Assembly (NCBI GenBank): GCA_037954665.1
Contig: JBBMOL010000090.1
Span: forward strand, 2,232,001-2,296,000
Source: Laguncularia racemosa
Lineage: Eukaryota > Streptophyta > Magnoliopsida > Myrtales > Combretaceae
Length of the DNA: 64,000 bases
Direction of reading: 5' to 3'
In this document: piece by piece, positions 48,333 through 60,765 of the stretch
How positions within the stretch are numbered: the first letter of the stretch is position 1
Layout: the number at the start of each line of letters is the position of its first letter
The notes under the pieces: generated by a model
Told to the model about the DNA's origin: nothing
The model's input: the letters and a program-made list of their open reading frames with translations, nothing else
The model's database searches: none
Translations under genes and position numbers: made by a program

Positions 48333-48800
48333 ATAGATATATAAAGAATAATAAACGATGATGGGTGTTTTGGTAGTTTTTTCCCCCCTTTATTATTGAC
48401 TTTGTTTTCTTGTATAATTAGTGAAAAGGCTTTGTGATAATTGTTACATTTGCTTGATTATCATTTAAGGTTGTTCTGTTCTCTATCATATGAGATTTAA
48501 GATTTTTTATTCAAATTTCTACTTAGTAGTTGTTAGTTTTATATAATAATTGTGTGGCATATATATTGTCTAGTACTAAGAATACATTATCATCCTTAAA
48601 ATATGTAATTTTCAAAAAAAAAAATTATTGTTGTTTTTGCGAGTTAGCAGGTTGGCTCGCCTAACCCATGTTAGCCTCCGAGGCAAGTTGGGTTGGTCTT
48701 TTCAGCCTGCATTAGGTGCGGGCTGATCCTCTTTAACCCACCAAGTTAAAGCGAGTTGACCCATTTTGCTTGCATTTCCAGCTTTAGAATTTGGGTTTAA
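48333..48800 (+). mobile_element. Probable 3' subterminal region of the hAT element
   Basis: A GC-richer patch at about 48640-48785 with GGTTGGCTCGCC, TTTAACCCACC and GAGTTGACCCATTTTGC resembles the subterminal sequence of plant hAT elements, which often reads ...TTGACCCATTTTG... close to the end. No TIR or 8-bp duplication could be fixed. Confidence 0.45.
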
Positions 48801-51800
48801 TGGAGAAATTTAGTATAGTATGAAATGGAAAATGTGATTTGCTAGATGCAATGTGTATAAAGGTTGTAAGATTATTTTATTCAACCTTAACTAGTGAGCA
48901 ATCAGAAGAATTTGATGAATGGGGAATAATGAAATTTGAGAGAGATCTATGGGCATTGTATTCCTAACATCACATTTAGTTTACTAAAATGGAATTAGCT
49001 TGAAATGAAATTATAATTCCATTGGCATTAATGAAAAATCTCAAATTTCTAAATAAAGTCAATGAAATTAAGAAGGGGAATTTAAAGTCAATTAAGGAAG
49101 AATTTACAAAATTTAGGATCAAAATTTTCTAAAATGACCATTATGCTCATAAACTCAATTTATCGAAAATAGTTTTGAAATAACCTAGTGATTCTAAATA
49201 AAATTCCAAGACCCTAATTGAATAAAATCATTGATAAATTATCTAAAGTCAATTAGAAAGGAAAAAATTGAAGTTGGAGATCAATTTTGCGAAATAACCA
49301 TTTTGCCCCTAGACTCAATTTAGAGTCTTCAGAGTTGGTTGAAATCACCAAACAACTTAAATTGGGGTCATTTGACATTATTTTAAATTATTGGGAGTGA
49401 TGTTTTGAAATTTGAAGATAATATATAAAAAATGACTATTTTTGCCCTTAAAAATAATTTGATTGAAATTGGACCCAAAATTTGCTTAAAGACTCTAAAT
49501 ATATCTCCAATACCTTAATTAGGTGATAAAATCAATTACAAAATATTTGAAAACAATTGGAAAGAAACTTTTAAATTCAAAGATCAATTGGGTAAAATGA
49601 TCAAAATGCCAATAGACTTATTTTATGGAAAAGTAACAAATTAAAATAAATTCTAGGGGAATTTTAGAATGAACAAACATTATTTTGCATTTGGAGTAAA
49701 TGGGGAAAAATAATACAAAATAAGCTAAATTAAGAGGGCACATGTCACTATAAACTATAACCCACTAACTCTTGTGAACCCATTTACCCTTATCCTTAAA
49801 CCCTATTATTTAAACTCATTTTTTGACCGAAAATAGCAACACCTCCGTCCACCCCTAAACCCCCCAAATTTCTTTTTTTTTTTTTTCTAGAAAACCCTTT
49901 AAGGTAAATACTCTCAAAAACCCATTAAGTCTATTTTATTCCTTAAACCTCTTAATACTCATTAAGCCCTATATTAATCTACTTGTTTTCTTATGAGTTT
50001 TAGATCAAAGATCAAGTGAAAATTCTAAGTTAAGAGCGGGCTACTTTTCACGTGATTTAGGTGTGAAGGTAAATAAGAAAGTGACATGATTCAAGTGAAT
50101 TTTAGTTTAAAGGCCATAGATCTAAGTAATCTATGATATTTATTGTGAAGGAAATCAATTAGGAGTTTAAGAAAAACATTATCTTGGAGATGGGTAGGCA
50201 TGGTTAGGAGAAGATTTCAGTATTTCGTGGGTCTTCAACAAGTTAAGTTCAAAATCTTGTTTAAGTTGATGATTTAAGATAGTTTTATGTGATGTGATTG
50301 AACTTGGTGATTTGATGATTTCTTGAATGTTGAGGATATATTGGAACATGCTTTTTCTACTGCCACTTTAATGGATGTATTTTAGGTATAATTGGATTAT
50401 TAGAGTGTAGATTTATGTTGAAACATGATGAATATAGTGATTGGTATTAGGATTGCAGGTAGAAATCAAGTTTGACGCATGTTAACGGAGTATATGCTAT
50501 CTACTACTACTATCATTGCCTCCACTATTATGATGCAAATGAGGCTTAATTATTTTTAGTAAATCTGAATGGAATGTTGCAGTATTAGAGCAAGAATTTG
50601 TGATACTTAGAATAGTTTTGATGATTAAATGATGGATATAGGATGTGGAAAGTTGTAATTGATTTGTATGAATTGAATTAGCTGTTAGATGAGTTAATAT
50701 GTTGTTAATTTATAAAATTTCAATAGGTTACTATGTTCTTAGAGTGATAACTTTGATAAAAATTGATGTTACTTGATAAATATTTAGATTGGTGAAGTTT
50801 TAGGGATGAATTGAGTTGAATCGAAAGATTATGAGAACTTAAAATGTTGATTTCTTGCATGAATTTTTGCAAATGTTTAATTCTGAAAAAATATGATGTA
50901 TTATGTTTATTTTAGTAAATTTGATGGAACTATCATTTAATTATAAATATAAGTTGGATTGGATGTAAAATAAGGCCTAGAAGTGAAGATGTATACAAAT
51001 TGGACTAGTTGAATGGATGAGAATAAATTGAGGTGTACTCTATTTTGATTGCCCTATTCTGACAATATTCCTAGCTTAAAAATGAAAAAAATAAATGATG
51101 TATTAGACATTGGGAAATAATAAGAATAAGTGAGCTTTGGTTTGAAGTGATTTAGACCTAAATTGAATTAGTTAAGGGTTGCTAAAGTTGAAAATTTATA
51201 ATTAAGATTGGTCCGATAGGTCAAGGACTCTAAATTGAATAAAATTAAGATCTTTATAATAAAATGGGTAGTAGAAGTGATGAGGACACAAATAGCTTTG
51301 ATTTCACTTAATTTAGGCTTAAATGAAATAAGTTGTGGCTCCTTAAACTTAAAGTCTTAATTTGTGACCAATTGAAAATTAAGTTGAATAGCAGTTTAAT
51401 TAAATCAGAGCCCAACTAAAATAGGCTTAAGGACCACCTTCTTACTCTCCTCTTTCATAGACCATGTAATTAAACATAATTTAATTAAATGGACTTAATT
51501 AATTAAACTATCATGATTGGACCAAAATAAAATTGGCATAATAATGTGAAGCCCATAACTTATGGGCCCCAGATCTAAAATCCAAACATAATTTGGCCTA
51601 TTTCTTCCTAAAGCTTATATCCTACATAAGTTTTAATACAATAAATAACTCAATCGGATCTTAAATCAATTCAAGACCTAAATTAGATTAACTAATTAGA
51701 ATGAATTAAACTTAGGCTTAAGAAATAAAGTAGCCTTACTTACTTATAATGAAACCTAAATGGGCTCAAGACCCAAAACATACTTAGACCTATTAAACTC

Positions 51801-53440
51801 TAAGGCCTATACCTTAAATGGGCTATAATAAAAACATGAAATTTAAATGGGCTTTATACTCGTCAAGGCCCCAAAACAGCTAAAGACTTAAAATATAATT
51901 GCAATGGGACTTAATAAATCAATTGGATTTAGGACACAACTAATGGAGCTAATTAAACATAATAAGCTTAGGTTAATTTAAATAGATAGAATTAATCTAA
52001 TTTGACTTAAAATGTATTTAGTAATTATAACTGGACTTAACTAAATTAATTAGGGTTAGTGGGCTTAAATCTAAACATAATTAAGTTTACTATACTTAAA
52101 GGGTCTAAATACCCTAATCGAGCCTTAAACCCTACTAGACTTAAAATTCAAATAATTTATTAAGTTTAATTAAATAAATCCTCAATGGTTCAAGTCACCA
52201 TTAGCTAAAAGCTAATCAGTTCTAGATAATCCTAATTGGGCTCACAATTAGCATGGACCTTAAGCAATTTAAACCAACTTTAGAATAAGATTTAATCACT
52301 TAGGATAATCAACTAACTTATAATTTTTTTTCTTTGATGCATAAAACCAACTCAATCAATTCAATTGAAATTTGGATTGTGATTCGAGAAACATCGACCT
52401 TTCAAGTACGTAGTAGCTCACATGTTGCATGTTAGGTTAGAAAAATTAATTAGACTAATAATTAACCCGATTAAGTAACTACTTGCTACTTGTGCATGAT
52501 TACTTGAGTCAGCAAATGACAAATCTTGTATTGGTATTATGGGTGATCATATACCTCAAAATGACAAGTTAGTTTGGCGCTTAAGCCACTAAGAATAACT
52601 TAGTAAGTAGCTAATAAGTAATTATACATTAGATAACAGGCACTGTAAGCAAAGAGAAGGATATCAGGCGTAGTTTAGGGATATAGGTCTCGATGGGCTA
52701 TATGATATAGTTGGTCTATGATTGATGAGATTGCATAACGATGGGTTTACTTAGATGAGGCTATTTAATTATATGATTTCTAGCAATTTGGAGTCTAGCT
52801 ACTCTCATTAATCCCTAATATCTACTATGGTGGAATCTAACCCCATGTCTATTGTCATGATGTCTAGTATCATGAGTACTCCTGTGCTAAGTATTTAATT
52901 AAGATAAATAATTGAATTAAGTAATTGATAGTTAAATTAGTCATAAGCTCGTTTGACATGCATATATGTGTTTATGTTATTGTGTAATAGGCCCTCATGG
53001 CTCACTTCCCTTTATCTTTTTTTTTTAGGTGAGGATTTTAATAATCAACTATACGACTCAATGGGTTATGGCTTCGAAGAGGAGATATAGGATGAGATTA
53101 CGGAGATAGACCATGTTGATGATTTTTATAACTAAGATCCATTATGTTTTAGACTATATTTTTATATTTTCAGTCATACTGAGACTTATTAGGAGTCATG
53201 CATAGCTCCATAGCCTATCACTTATGGATTGTATCTTTTATAGGCTTTATAGGTTCTATGAACTAGTTTATCCTTTCCTATATTACTATACGCTTTTATA
53301 ACCAACGACCAATAAACGTTTTAAAAAATTAATCAACAATTTTAAGGTCTTAAAACTGATTTAAAAACTCATATAGTGACTGTAATATTATGTATTCTAC
53401 TTAAGTAGGTTACTTAGCAAACTGTCATTATCATAGTGAA
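48801..53440. other. Long non-coding stretch, possibly an old LTR
   Basis: No open frame of note exists on either strand. The text has features usual for long plant LTRs: AAATGACCATTTTGCCCCT (about 49299-49317), many TTAATTAA/GGGCTTAA words between 51400 and 52300, and TTTTTTTTTTAGGTGAGG near 53018-53035. No TG...CA ends, primer site or target duplication could be matched, so this is an impression, not a call. Confidence 0.3.
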
Positions 53441-53700
53441 TTATGGGCATGATAGTTAATTTGTTTAATGATATGGCCATTTATGGAATAAAAAGTTATA
53501 TTTTGTGAGAAATAACTATTCCTCTAGTAAAGAGAAATAATCAGAATTCTTTATCTATTTTGTATTACATGGAATAGGCATTCCTTATGGTATAACTATT
53601 TGCAAACCAAAAGAGGAATAGCCATTGCACAGTAATAAAGGTAGAATGAAAATTCCATTCCAATAAACCAAACATAATGTAGGTGTTTCTAAAGTTATTA
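53441..53700. mobile_element. Possible MITE remnant
   Basis: The stretch is dense in mutually complementary words: GGAATAGGCATTCC, ACTATTTGCAAACCAAA, GGAATAGCCATTGC, GAAAATTCCATTCC and AATAAACCAAACA. This style is typical of small plant non-autonomous DNA transposons. Exact ends and a target duplication are not visible. Confidence 0.35.
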
Positions 53701-54959
53701 ACATTAACAATGGGGGATTTAGGGGAAGTGTTAGGTGATGGCAAGTGAATTAGAATCATCGACCATAAGCACTATTGTAGTATTGTTTGTGAGTTAGATA
53801 TGAAGGATTTGTAAGCATTATGGAAGTGTTGAGAACCAAGACTATGAAGGGGATGATTCCCACAACCATCAAGTTGCTCTATTTTGTGGTGACAAGGATG
53901 TTAATACCCTAAGGCAGGCATTTCACTTTGGTGAATGCAAAAGAACTAGCAATATTGTTGTCTTGGCTAGGGATTATAGGTATGATGTATGCTAAGTTAT
54001 ATTCCTAAAATTGATTATAGTAGTTATTGACAAGAGTGAGTGTATGATGCTAACCTATGGCCCTTTTAATCTTTTATGTTTTGAAAGAGAAAATGAATTC
54101 CAATACTTGAAGATGTGGTAAACCTATCTACATTGTCAATGATTGATGCAACTATCATTAAGAGGTCAAAGAAATCTCTAAAAGAGGTGAGTTAATAGCC
54201 AAGAAGACACAATACTGATCATGTATCTGTTACGAGTAGAGGAAGGGCACAAGGTAAGATTGTTACTAGTGTTAGGACAAAGGTTTATGGAGATGGAGAT
54301 GCAGGGAGACTTGGAGGATTCAAGTCTTTGTAGACATACAGTGCCTAAGATTGCATTATGAGTTCATCTAACAAACATTTGAGTGAGTTAAATTACTTTC
54401 TCAATGAATTTGTTGGGACCCCAAGTATTCAAGTATCTTAGGCTTTAAACTCTTGAGCATCAGGATACTTTAACATAAATGGGTTGTTTTCAACAAATTG
54501 CAAATATGGTAATTGAAAACCATAATAACTAGAACCACATGTTTACTAGGGTGGATCCACTAGAAGCAAGGTTTGATGCATTTCAAGTTAGATTTAAGTA
54601 ATTCAAAGTAGCAAGGGATACTCTTCCTCTTACTTCCTAGTTACATTTTGTTATTTGTTCTTTTGATTATTGTTCCCTTTTATTTTTGAACTATGAAGTT
54701 ATACCCCTCTTTCTCCATTTGTTCAGACTTTCATGTTCAACTGGTATTGGATTTTAGTAATTTTGGTAATTAAGGACTCAAGCCCTTCCATTTTGGCTAA
54801 TAGGTTCATAAACTCCAAGCACATAAGTATGCTATAACACAAACCCATCACCTATATTATAGTTTTTAAAGATTTTATGAATGAAATTAGTTTCATATCT
54901 AGTTAAAAAGCACATGTTTCTATTTACTAGGCATATAACCATGTTAGGATCATGACATT
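53701..54959. other. Non-coding stretch with scattered codon-like fragments
   Basis: Base composition at about 53830-54600 is less AT-rich than its surroundings and frames are locally open but often stopped. It may be a decayed coding sequence. I recognise no family on either strand. Confidence 0.35.
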
Positions 54960-55680
54960 ATCTGTAACTATTAGAATTTGTTAAATTCACAATTTTACCT
55001 AAAATTGCTAAATGGTATAAAGAATTAAAATGTATAATCGAAACATAAAAATATAAATTTTCACAACCTATATAAAATAGTTTTAAAAAACTATAAATAT
55101 ATTTATTATTCATAAAAACATAAAATATAAAATGAAAATAAATAAATTCAATATAAATTTTAGTCAACTTACAATAAAAGTTATATACTTATAGTACACA
55201 TAAATGAGTGTAATTTGCTATGCTAATGTATTCAATTAATAATAATGCTAATATGAAATGCATTACGATATAAATTATAATAATAAAATACAAAACTAAA
55301 AAAATCGTCAACTCCCTTTTCATCATTGAACTATAATCAGCTCTCTCATTACCATAACTATTATCACTACCATGTTTATTGTCAATGCCAACATCATTAT
55401 TGGTACTACTATCAATAATATCCTTATCTTCTAATTCATAGTCTTTCAAAGAACCAATAATATTTATATCTTGTGAAAGTCAAGTTATATTTTATAATCT
55501 TTGGCTCATTTGACTTTAATAAGTAAACTCAGTTAAAAATATAAAATTTTATCAAGTTTACGTTTATATTTGTGATTCTACCACGAATTTTTATGAAAAT
55601 GATTTTATACCCGAATTAACTCAAAAAAGCATCCTAAAATCGTAAACTTATAGAATCATTTGCAATTTTGACAATTATAG
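54960..55680 (-). repeat. Left arm of a long inverted-repeat pair
   Basis: The reverse complement of this arm aligns along about 700 bp with 58745-59480, with substitutions and small indels. Shared landmarks are the CTACCACGA motif, the TTTACTTATTAAAGTCAA motif and an acidic coding-like stretch. On the minus strand (55320-55449) the latter reads KDYELEDKDIIDSSTNNDVG, then SDNSYGNERADY. This tail resembles acidic transposase C-termini, but I cannot name a family. Confidence 0.75.
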
Positions 55681-58600
55681 AAATGACTTATCTTATATAA
55701 ACTTATCGCTTACCTTACTAACTTATTAAGACTTACTTAAGTCCAAGTTTTTTTGCCTTAAAGTGAAAAACATTAAAATAAAATAGAACTTACCATATTG
55801 AAATAATAAAGAGAGTTCATGAAAAGAAATTGTTAAAACGATAACAAATAAAGATATATTCCAATATATTTTAGTATAGCATCTCTCATGAGAAGTAAAT
55901 ATACCTATAGAGCATATCTTACTAACATCTATAAATAAGCCCCAACTCTCTCCTCATAATTTACTTTAATGAGGATCCTCTTGTTGTGATAAGAGGAGGA
56001 AAACCTAAAAGACACTCGAACTAAATAAGTATCTAAACTTAAAACCATTTCAATTATACAGTAAATAATAAAATAACAAAAATGCTTAAAAAAACATAAA
56101 TGTGTATAATAAATCTAGTCATGAACTTAACAAGTAATTTATTACTTAACTAAACAAACTTAAAACCCTAGACTTTAGGTATGAATTAATATTCATGATC
56201 CAAAGCCACTGATTGAAGATAGAGAAGACATTTGAACATAACTGGAGTTAGGAAGTGTTATATTACAAATGGCTTATGGTTCTTAAGAGCATATAAGTGT
56301 AGAATAGACTTCAAGTCCAACTATTTATTTTATGAATGGATTTAAAGGAAATTAATGAAATCAATTATGCTGATTAAAGCTGATTGTTGCATTGAAATTA
56401 TTAAGTCGTGTGTCTTTTGGTACATGTATGTGATTTTATGTCATTTTAAGTATCTTACTGGGTTTTATGCTTACTCTGATTATAGAAAACTTTCTCTTGT
56501 TAGGTAATTACAAAAGACATGAAAAAAATGGCAAGCATAGGATTGAGCCTCCCATGCCGTATGTTTGATATTTAGAGAGGTTACTATATTATACAACTCT
56601 TCTTCTTCTTCTTCTTCTTCTTCTTTTTAAAGCTAATTATACTATACAAGTTGAACATGGTAATTTTCATATTATATTCACAATTTAATTCACTATAGTA
56701 GGGGTAATAATATTACTTTTTTATTCCTACGTTGCTCTTTTTGTAAAGGGACTAATCTTATTATTATTATTATTATTATTACTATTATTATTGTATGTTT
56801 AAGTGCAGGTTTTTGTGCTTTCCTATGTTAGTTTCATGTTTATCTCTTTTCTTGTACTCTCTTTAACATATTAATAAAATTTTAGAGCGACATCTTCATT
56901 ATTGTGTATAAGGTTTTTACCAACAAATAAAATTTGCCATATCAATTTTGTATGCAATGTTAAAAATGATATTTACATTTTTAAATCAATTTGAATATCT
57001 AAATATAGAATATTATATTATAGGCTTATATATGTAGTGTTGTAAATTTCTTCATAATAAAAAAGATGGATAAATGCAACTACACCCATTAAATTATTGG
57101 TCAATTTTGAATAGATCTTTCAAAATTTTAAAATATGATTTTACCACTTCATAACTTTAAAAATCATATGCAAATAATTTTTATATAATTAATAAAGACC
57201 CTTAAAAGTTATGCGAATTTAGCAACAATTAAGAGTGTATACAAACTTTTCTAAAAGCAATAAATAAGTGAAATCACATTTTGAAAGTTTATGAGATTTG
57301 TTTGCACCTACCTAATAGTTTTGACGGTATATTTGCAATTTGCTTATTAAAAAAAAAAAAACCGATGCATCATTTGATTGCCATATTTTTATGATACAAT
57401 ATTGGACAAGTTCTTTAATCTAATGTTTTTTTTTTTTTTTTTGCATATTACCTTAAGTTATTAGATAAAAACTTTTAAGGTATTAGACTAAAACTAGAAA
57501 ATTATAATCCTTACGCTAAAATCTTGAATCATCAATTGTTTTCACCTCTTTCTCTTTATCTGATACAAAATAAATGTATCGAAAAAATCTGTATCTATAA
57601 CTATATATATTAAACGTGATAAAAAAAATTATAGCATCATACCTTTTTTATACTATCCAATTTTTCTTGTATTATTATATTTCATCAATCAATACTATTT
57701 ACATATTTAATATTTGTAATGTATAATGTACTCTACGTCCTTTAGCAAAAAGATAAAAGGGAAATGCGAAAGAAAGCCTATAAAGTAGGAAACCCCATGG
57801 AGTAGTGTAAATAGTATGTGGACAGACGGAAAGCAAGCATACGACAATTAGTATGCTGCCATCTAACTTCTAAGAAAAGAAATGACACGTGTCACTCTGT
57901 CAACACACTATCCTTAATACTCGATTATATTAAGAAGAAGAAATACGACGTCAGCTCTCTTAAACAAATAAATATTGTTGGAAGCTTCTGACATGTCTAC
58001 TCTAGAATGAGAGTGGCCAAGAATATTCCTACTCCACATAAAAGATTTCATAAATTAGGGATGTGAAATCCATTCGTAAAATGTGGTTAAATGATGAAAT
58101 GTAGAAAGAGATTTTTTTTTTCAGTAAATTAAATTTTCGAAAATGGAATTTTGTTTAATTTAAGTTGTAAACGTTTAGTAAGAATTAATGAAAATACAAG
58201 AGTTCAATGAAAAAAGATTTAATAAAGATCTAAATTTTATAAAATTGAAAGGTTTAAAATTATAATTTGCTATTGTTATCATATGTATATCCTACCACAT
58301 TTCTAATTTAAACAACGGTTTTCATAAAATCCTATGTTATAGAAATAAAATAAAAATATAAGGCTTCAAATGTATATCAAGCAATGTTAGACTTAAGGAT
58401 TAATTAAATTAAATATTATAAAACTCAAGCTCAATATAATAAATATTTAAATAACTTTAATTTAAATTTGATTAGATTATTACTAAGTTCAGCTTAAGTA
58501 AATATTGAGCCAATTCGAATAGTTAGTAAATAAATTTTATTTATTTACATTTCTAACATGAATGGAAATTAGTGAGAGATTTGGGTAAATTGTAAAGTAG

Positions 58601-58744
58601 GGACAAGAAAGATTTTTCCAAGGACATGCTTACATGGTGTGAAACATTTGTTGGACCTTTTCTTCTTACATATCTAATAATCAAGTACATGCGATAATCA
58701 AATATGTTACATATTCTCAAAAGTTTGTGAATAATTATAACTTT
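55681..58744. other. Spacer between the inverted-repeat arms
   Basis: No gene is supported. It holds (CTT)n at about 56599-56624 and (TTA)n at about 56758-56790. A patch with ACTCAAGCTCAA near 58420 resembles the repeat at 13.9-14.3 kb. Confidence 0.5.
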
Positions 58745-59480
58745 TAATGATAAGTGCATAATTATCAAAATCACGATTTTACTTATACGATTCTATGAGT
58801 TTATGATTTTAAGATATCTTTTCGAGTTAACTCGAATATAGCAGCGTTTTCATATAAACTCATGATTCTACCACGAGTTTACATATGAAATTAGTAGATT
58901 CTTACGTTTTTAATCGAATTTATTGATTTTACTTATTAAAGTCAATTGGACTAAATATTAAAAAATACAACTTAACTTTCATAAAATACGAAAACTATTA
59001 GTTATTTGAAAGACTTTGAATTAAAATATAAAAATATAATTGGTAATAATACCAATAATAATGTTGACTTTGACAATGAAGATGATAGCGATAATGGTTA
59101 TAATGAAGAGAGAGCTGACGATAATTTTTAATTTAAATGATGAAAAGGGAGTTAACAAGTCTTTTATCTTTGTGTTTTATTATTATAATTTATATTGTAA
59201 TACATTTCCTATTGGTACTATTATTCATATTGCAGTTTTATTTATTAACATAATAAATTATGCTAATTTATTTATACTATAAATATATAATTTTTATTGT
59301 GAGTCATGACTAAAATTTATATTGAATTTATTTATTTCTATCTTATATTTTATTTTTTTTATGATTATAGTAAATATATCAACAATTTTTTAAAATTATT
59401 CTATATATGTTATAGAAACTTACATTTAAACATTTCAATTCTACAGACCTTATAGCGATTTTAGAAAAAATCACAAGTTG
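58745..59480 (+). repeat. Right arm of a long inverted-repeat pair
   Basis: This is the inverted copy of 54960-55680. Here the acidic coding-like tail is on the plus strand (about 58998-59130): LKDFELKYKNIIGNNTNNNV, then SDNGYNEERADDNF and a stop. In both arms it points outward. The arms are clearly diverged, so the pair is old. Confidence 0.75.
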
Positions 59481-60330
59481 GATAAGTGAATGTGGAAGTC
59501 AATATGATTGTTTGTCCTCTAGTCACTTAACATTAAAAGCCAAACTATACTTGTATCATCTTAATTTTCTTTTTTCTCTGGCCATAAAATTCTTAAGATT
59601 AATACCACGAAATTTAACATTTTTGAAACTTCAATTAAATTAATTTTTTAAAATAAAAAGTAAAAAAAAAATTCTCAAGGAAAAATGCACAACAAACTAG
59701 GCAAACCCATTTTTCTTTTAATGTTCCAATAAACTCTAAATAACATAAATAACAAAAGGATGGATATTATATTTAGTACTCCAATTTTATGGGAAATTTC
59801 AAAATATGATCACTCAAAAGTAATTATACCATATAATCACTTCCTTTTATTGTAGTTTTGTTTTTACAAATACAGTAAAAGTAAGACCTTAATATAGTAT
59901 AAAACAACTATTGATAGTCTTAATATAGCTTTCCACAACCTTGTTAACAAGTAATTTTTTACAATATAACATCCCATTTATGATAAAATAACAGTTATTA
60001 ACAATACAAAGTGACTATACAATACAGTTATTTAAGTGATTATACCATAAAATTATCTAAAATTTATTCATTTTTATAATTAATCATTTAAATGCCTAAA
60101 TTTTTTTTATAATTAATTATCTTAATTTTAATAATTTTTATGAGTAACTACTCTATCTAGGTATTATAATTGAATATGAAATATTTATAGATAGTAAATC
60201 AATATTTTTAAGTTTTATTTATAAAAATGAGTAAAATTAAAATAATTAATTATAAAAATAAATAAAATTAAATATAGTTACAGGATGTTAAAAGGAAAAT
60301 AATAAATATGTGGGTAGTAAAAATTAAATA
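59481..60330. other. AT-rich upstream region of the CCCH gene
   Basis: No gene is seen; probably distal promoter. TTATA/ATAAA words abound but none can be singled out as a promoter element. Confidence 0.45.
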
Positions 60331-60627
60331 ATTTTTTTTAAAAAAGGAAAGAAAGAAAGGAAAAGTAAAAGGAAAAGGGGAAGGGAGATCGTAAATGCAG
60401 AAGGAGAAGAAAGAAAGAGTGGAGAGTGGCGTCCTGTTGGGTGATTGGGCATTCTGCATTTGGATGGTTAGTTTTTATTCTCTCCGTTTCTCTCTCCTCT
60501 CTCTTTCCTGGCCGTGCAGACACCAAAACTCTCTCTCCCTCTCTCCACACTTTGATCGGAATTCATCACCACCATCACCACTCTCTCTGTCTCTCTCCTC
60601 CTACCATAACCATAACTTGATTCTTCA

Positions 60628-60666
<39 letters not shown>

Positions 60667-60765
60667 TCTGTATTGCAGAATTGCGCTTGAACTGATGACT
60701 CGGTCTTGGTAATGAAGTTTGAGTTTCATTTACATTTACATTAACATATTTGAGGACAAGAAGGC
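60331..60765 (+). promoter_or_regulatory. Promoter-proximal and 5' UTR region of the CCCH zinc-finger gene
   Basis: The stretch is CT-rich (about 60480-60600), typical of plant transcription start regions, and contains a (GA)n microsatellite at about 60630-60662. Two short upstream reading frames sit in the presumed leader: 60695-60712 (5 codons plus stop) and 60712-60744 (10 codons plus stop). They overlap as TAATG. The transcription start itself is not visible. Confidence 0.55.
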
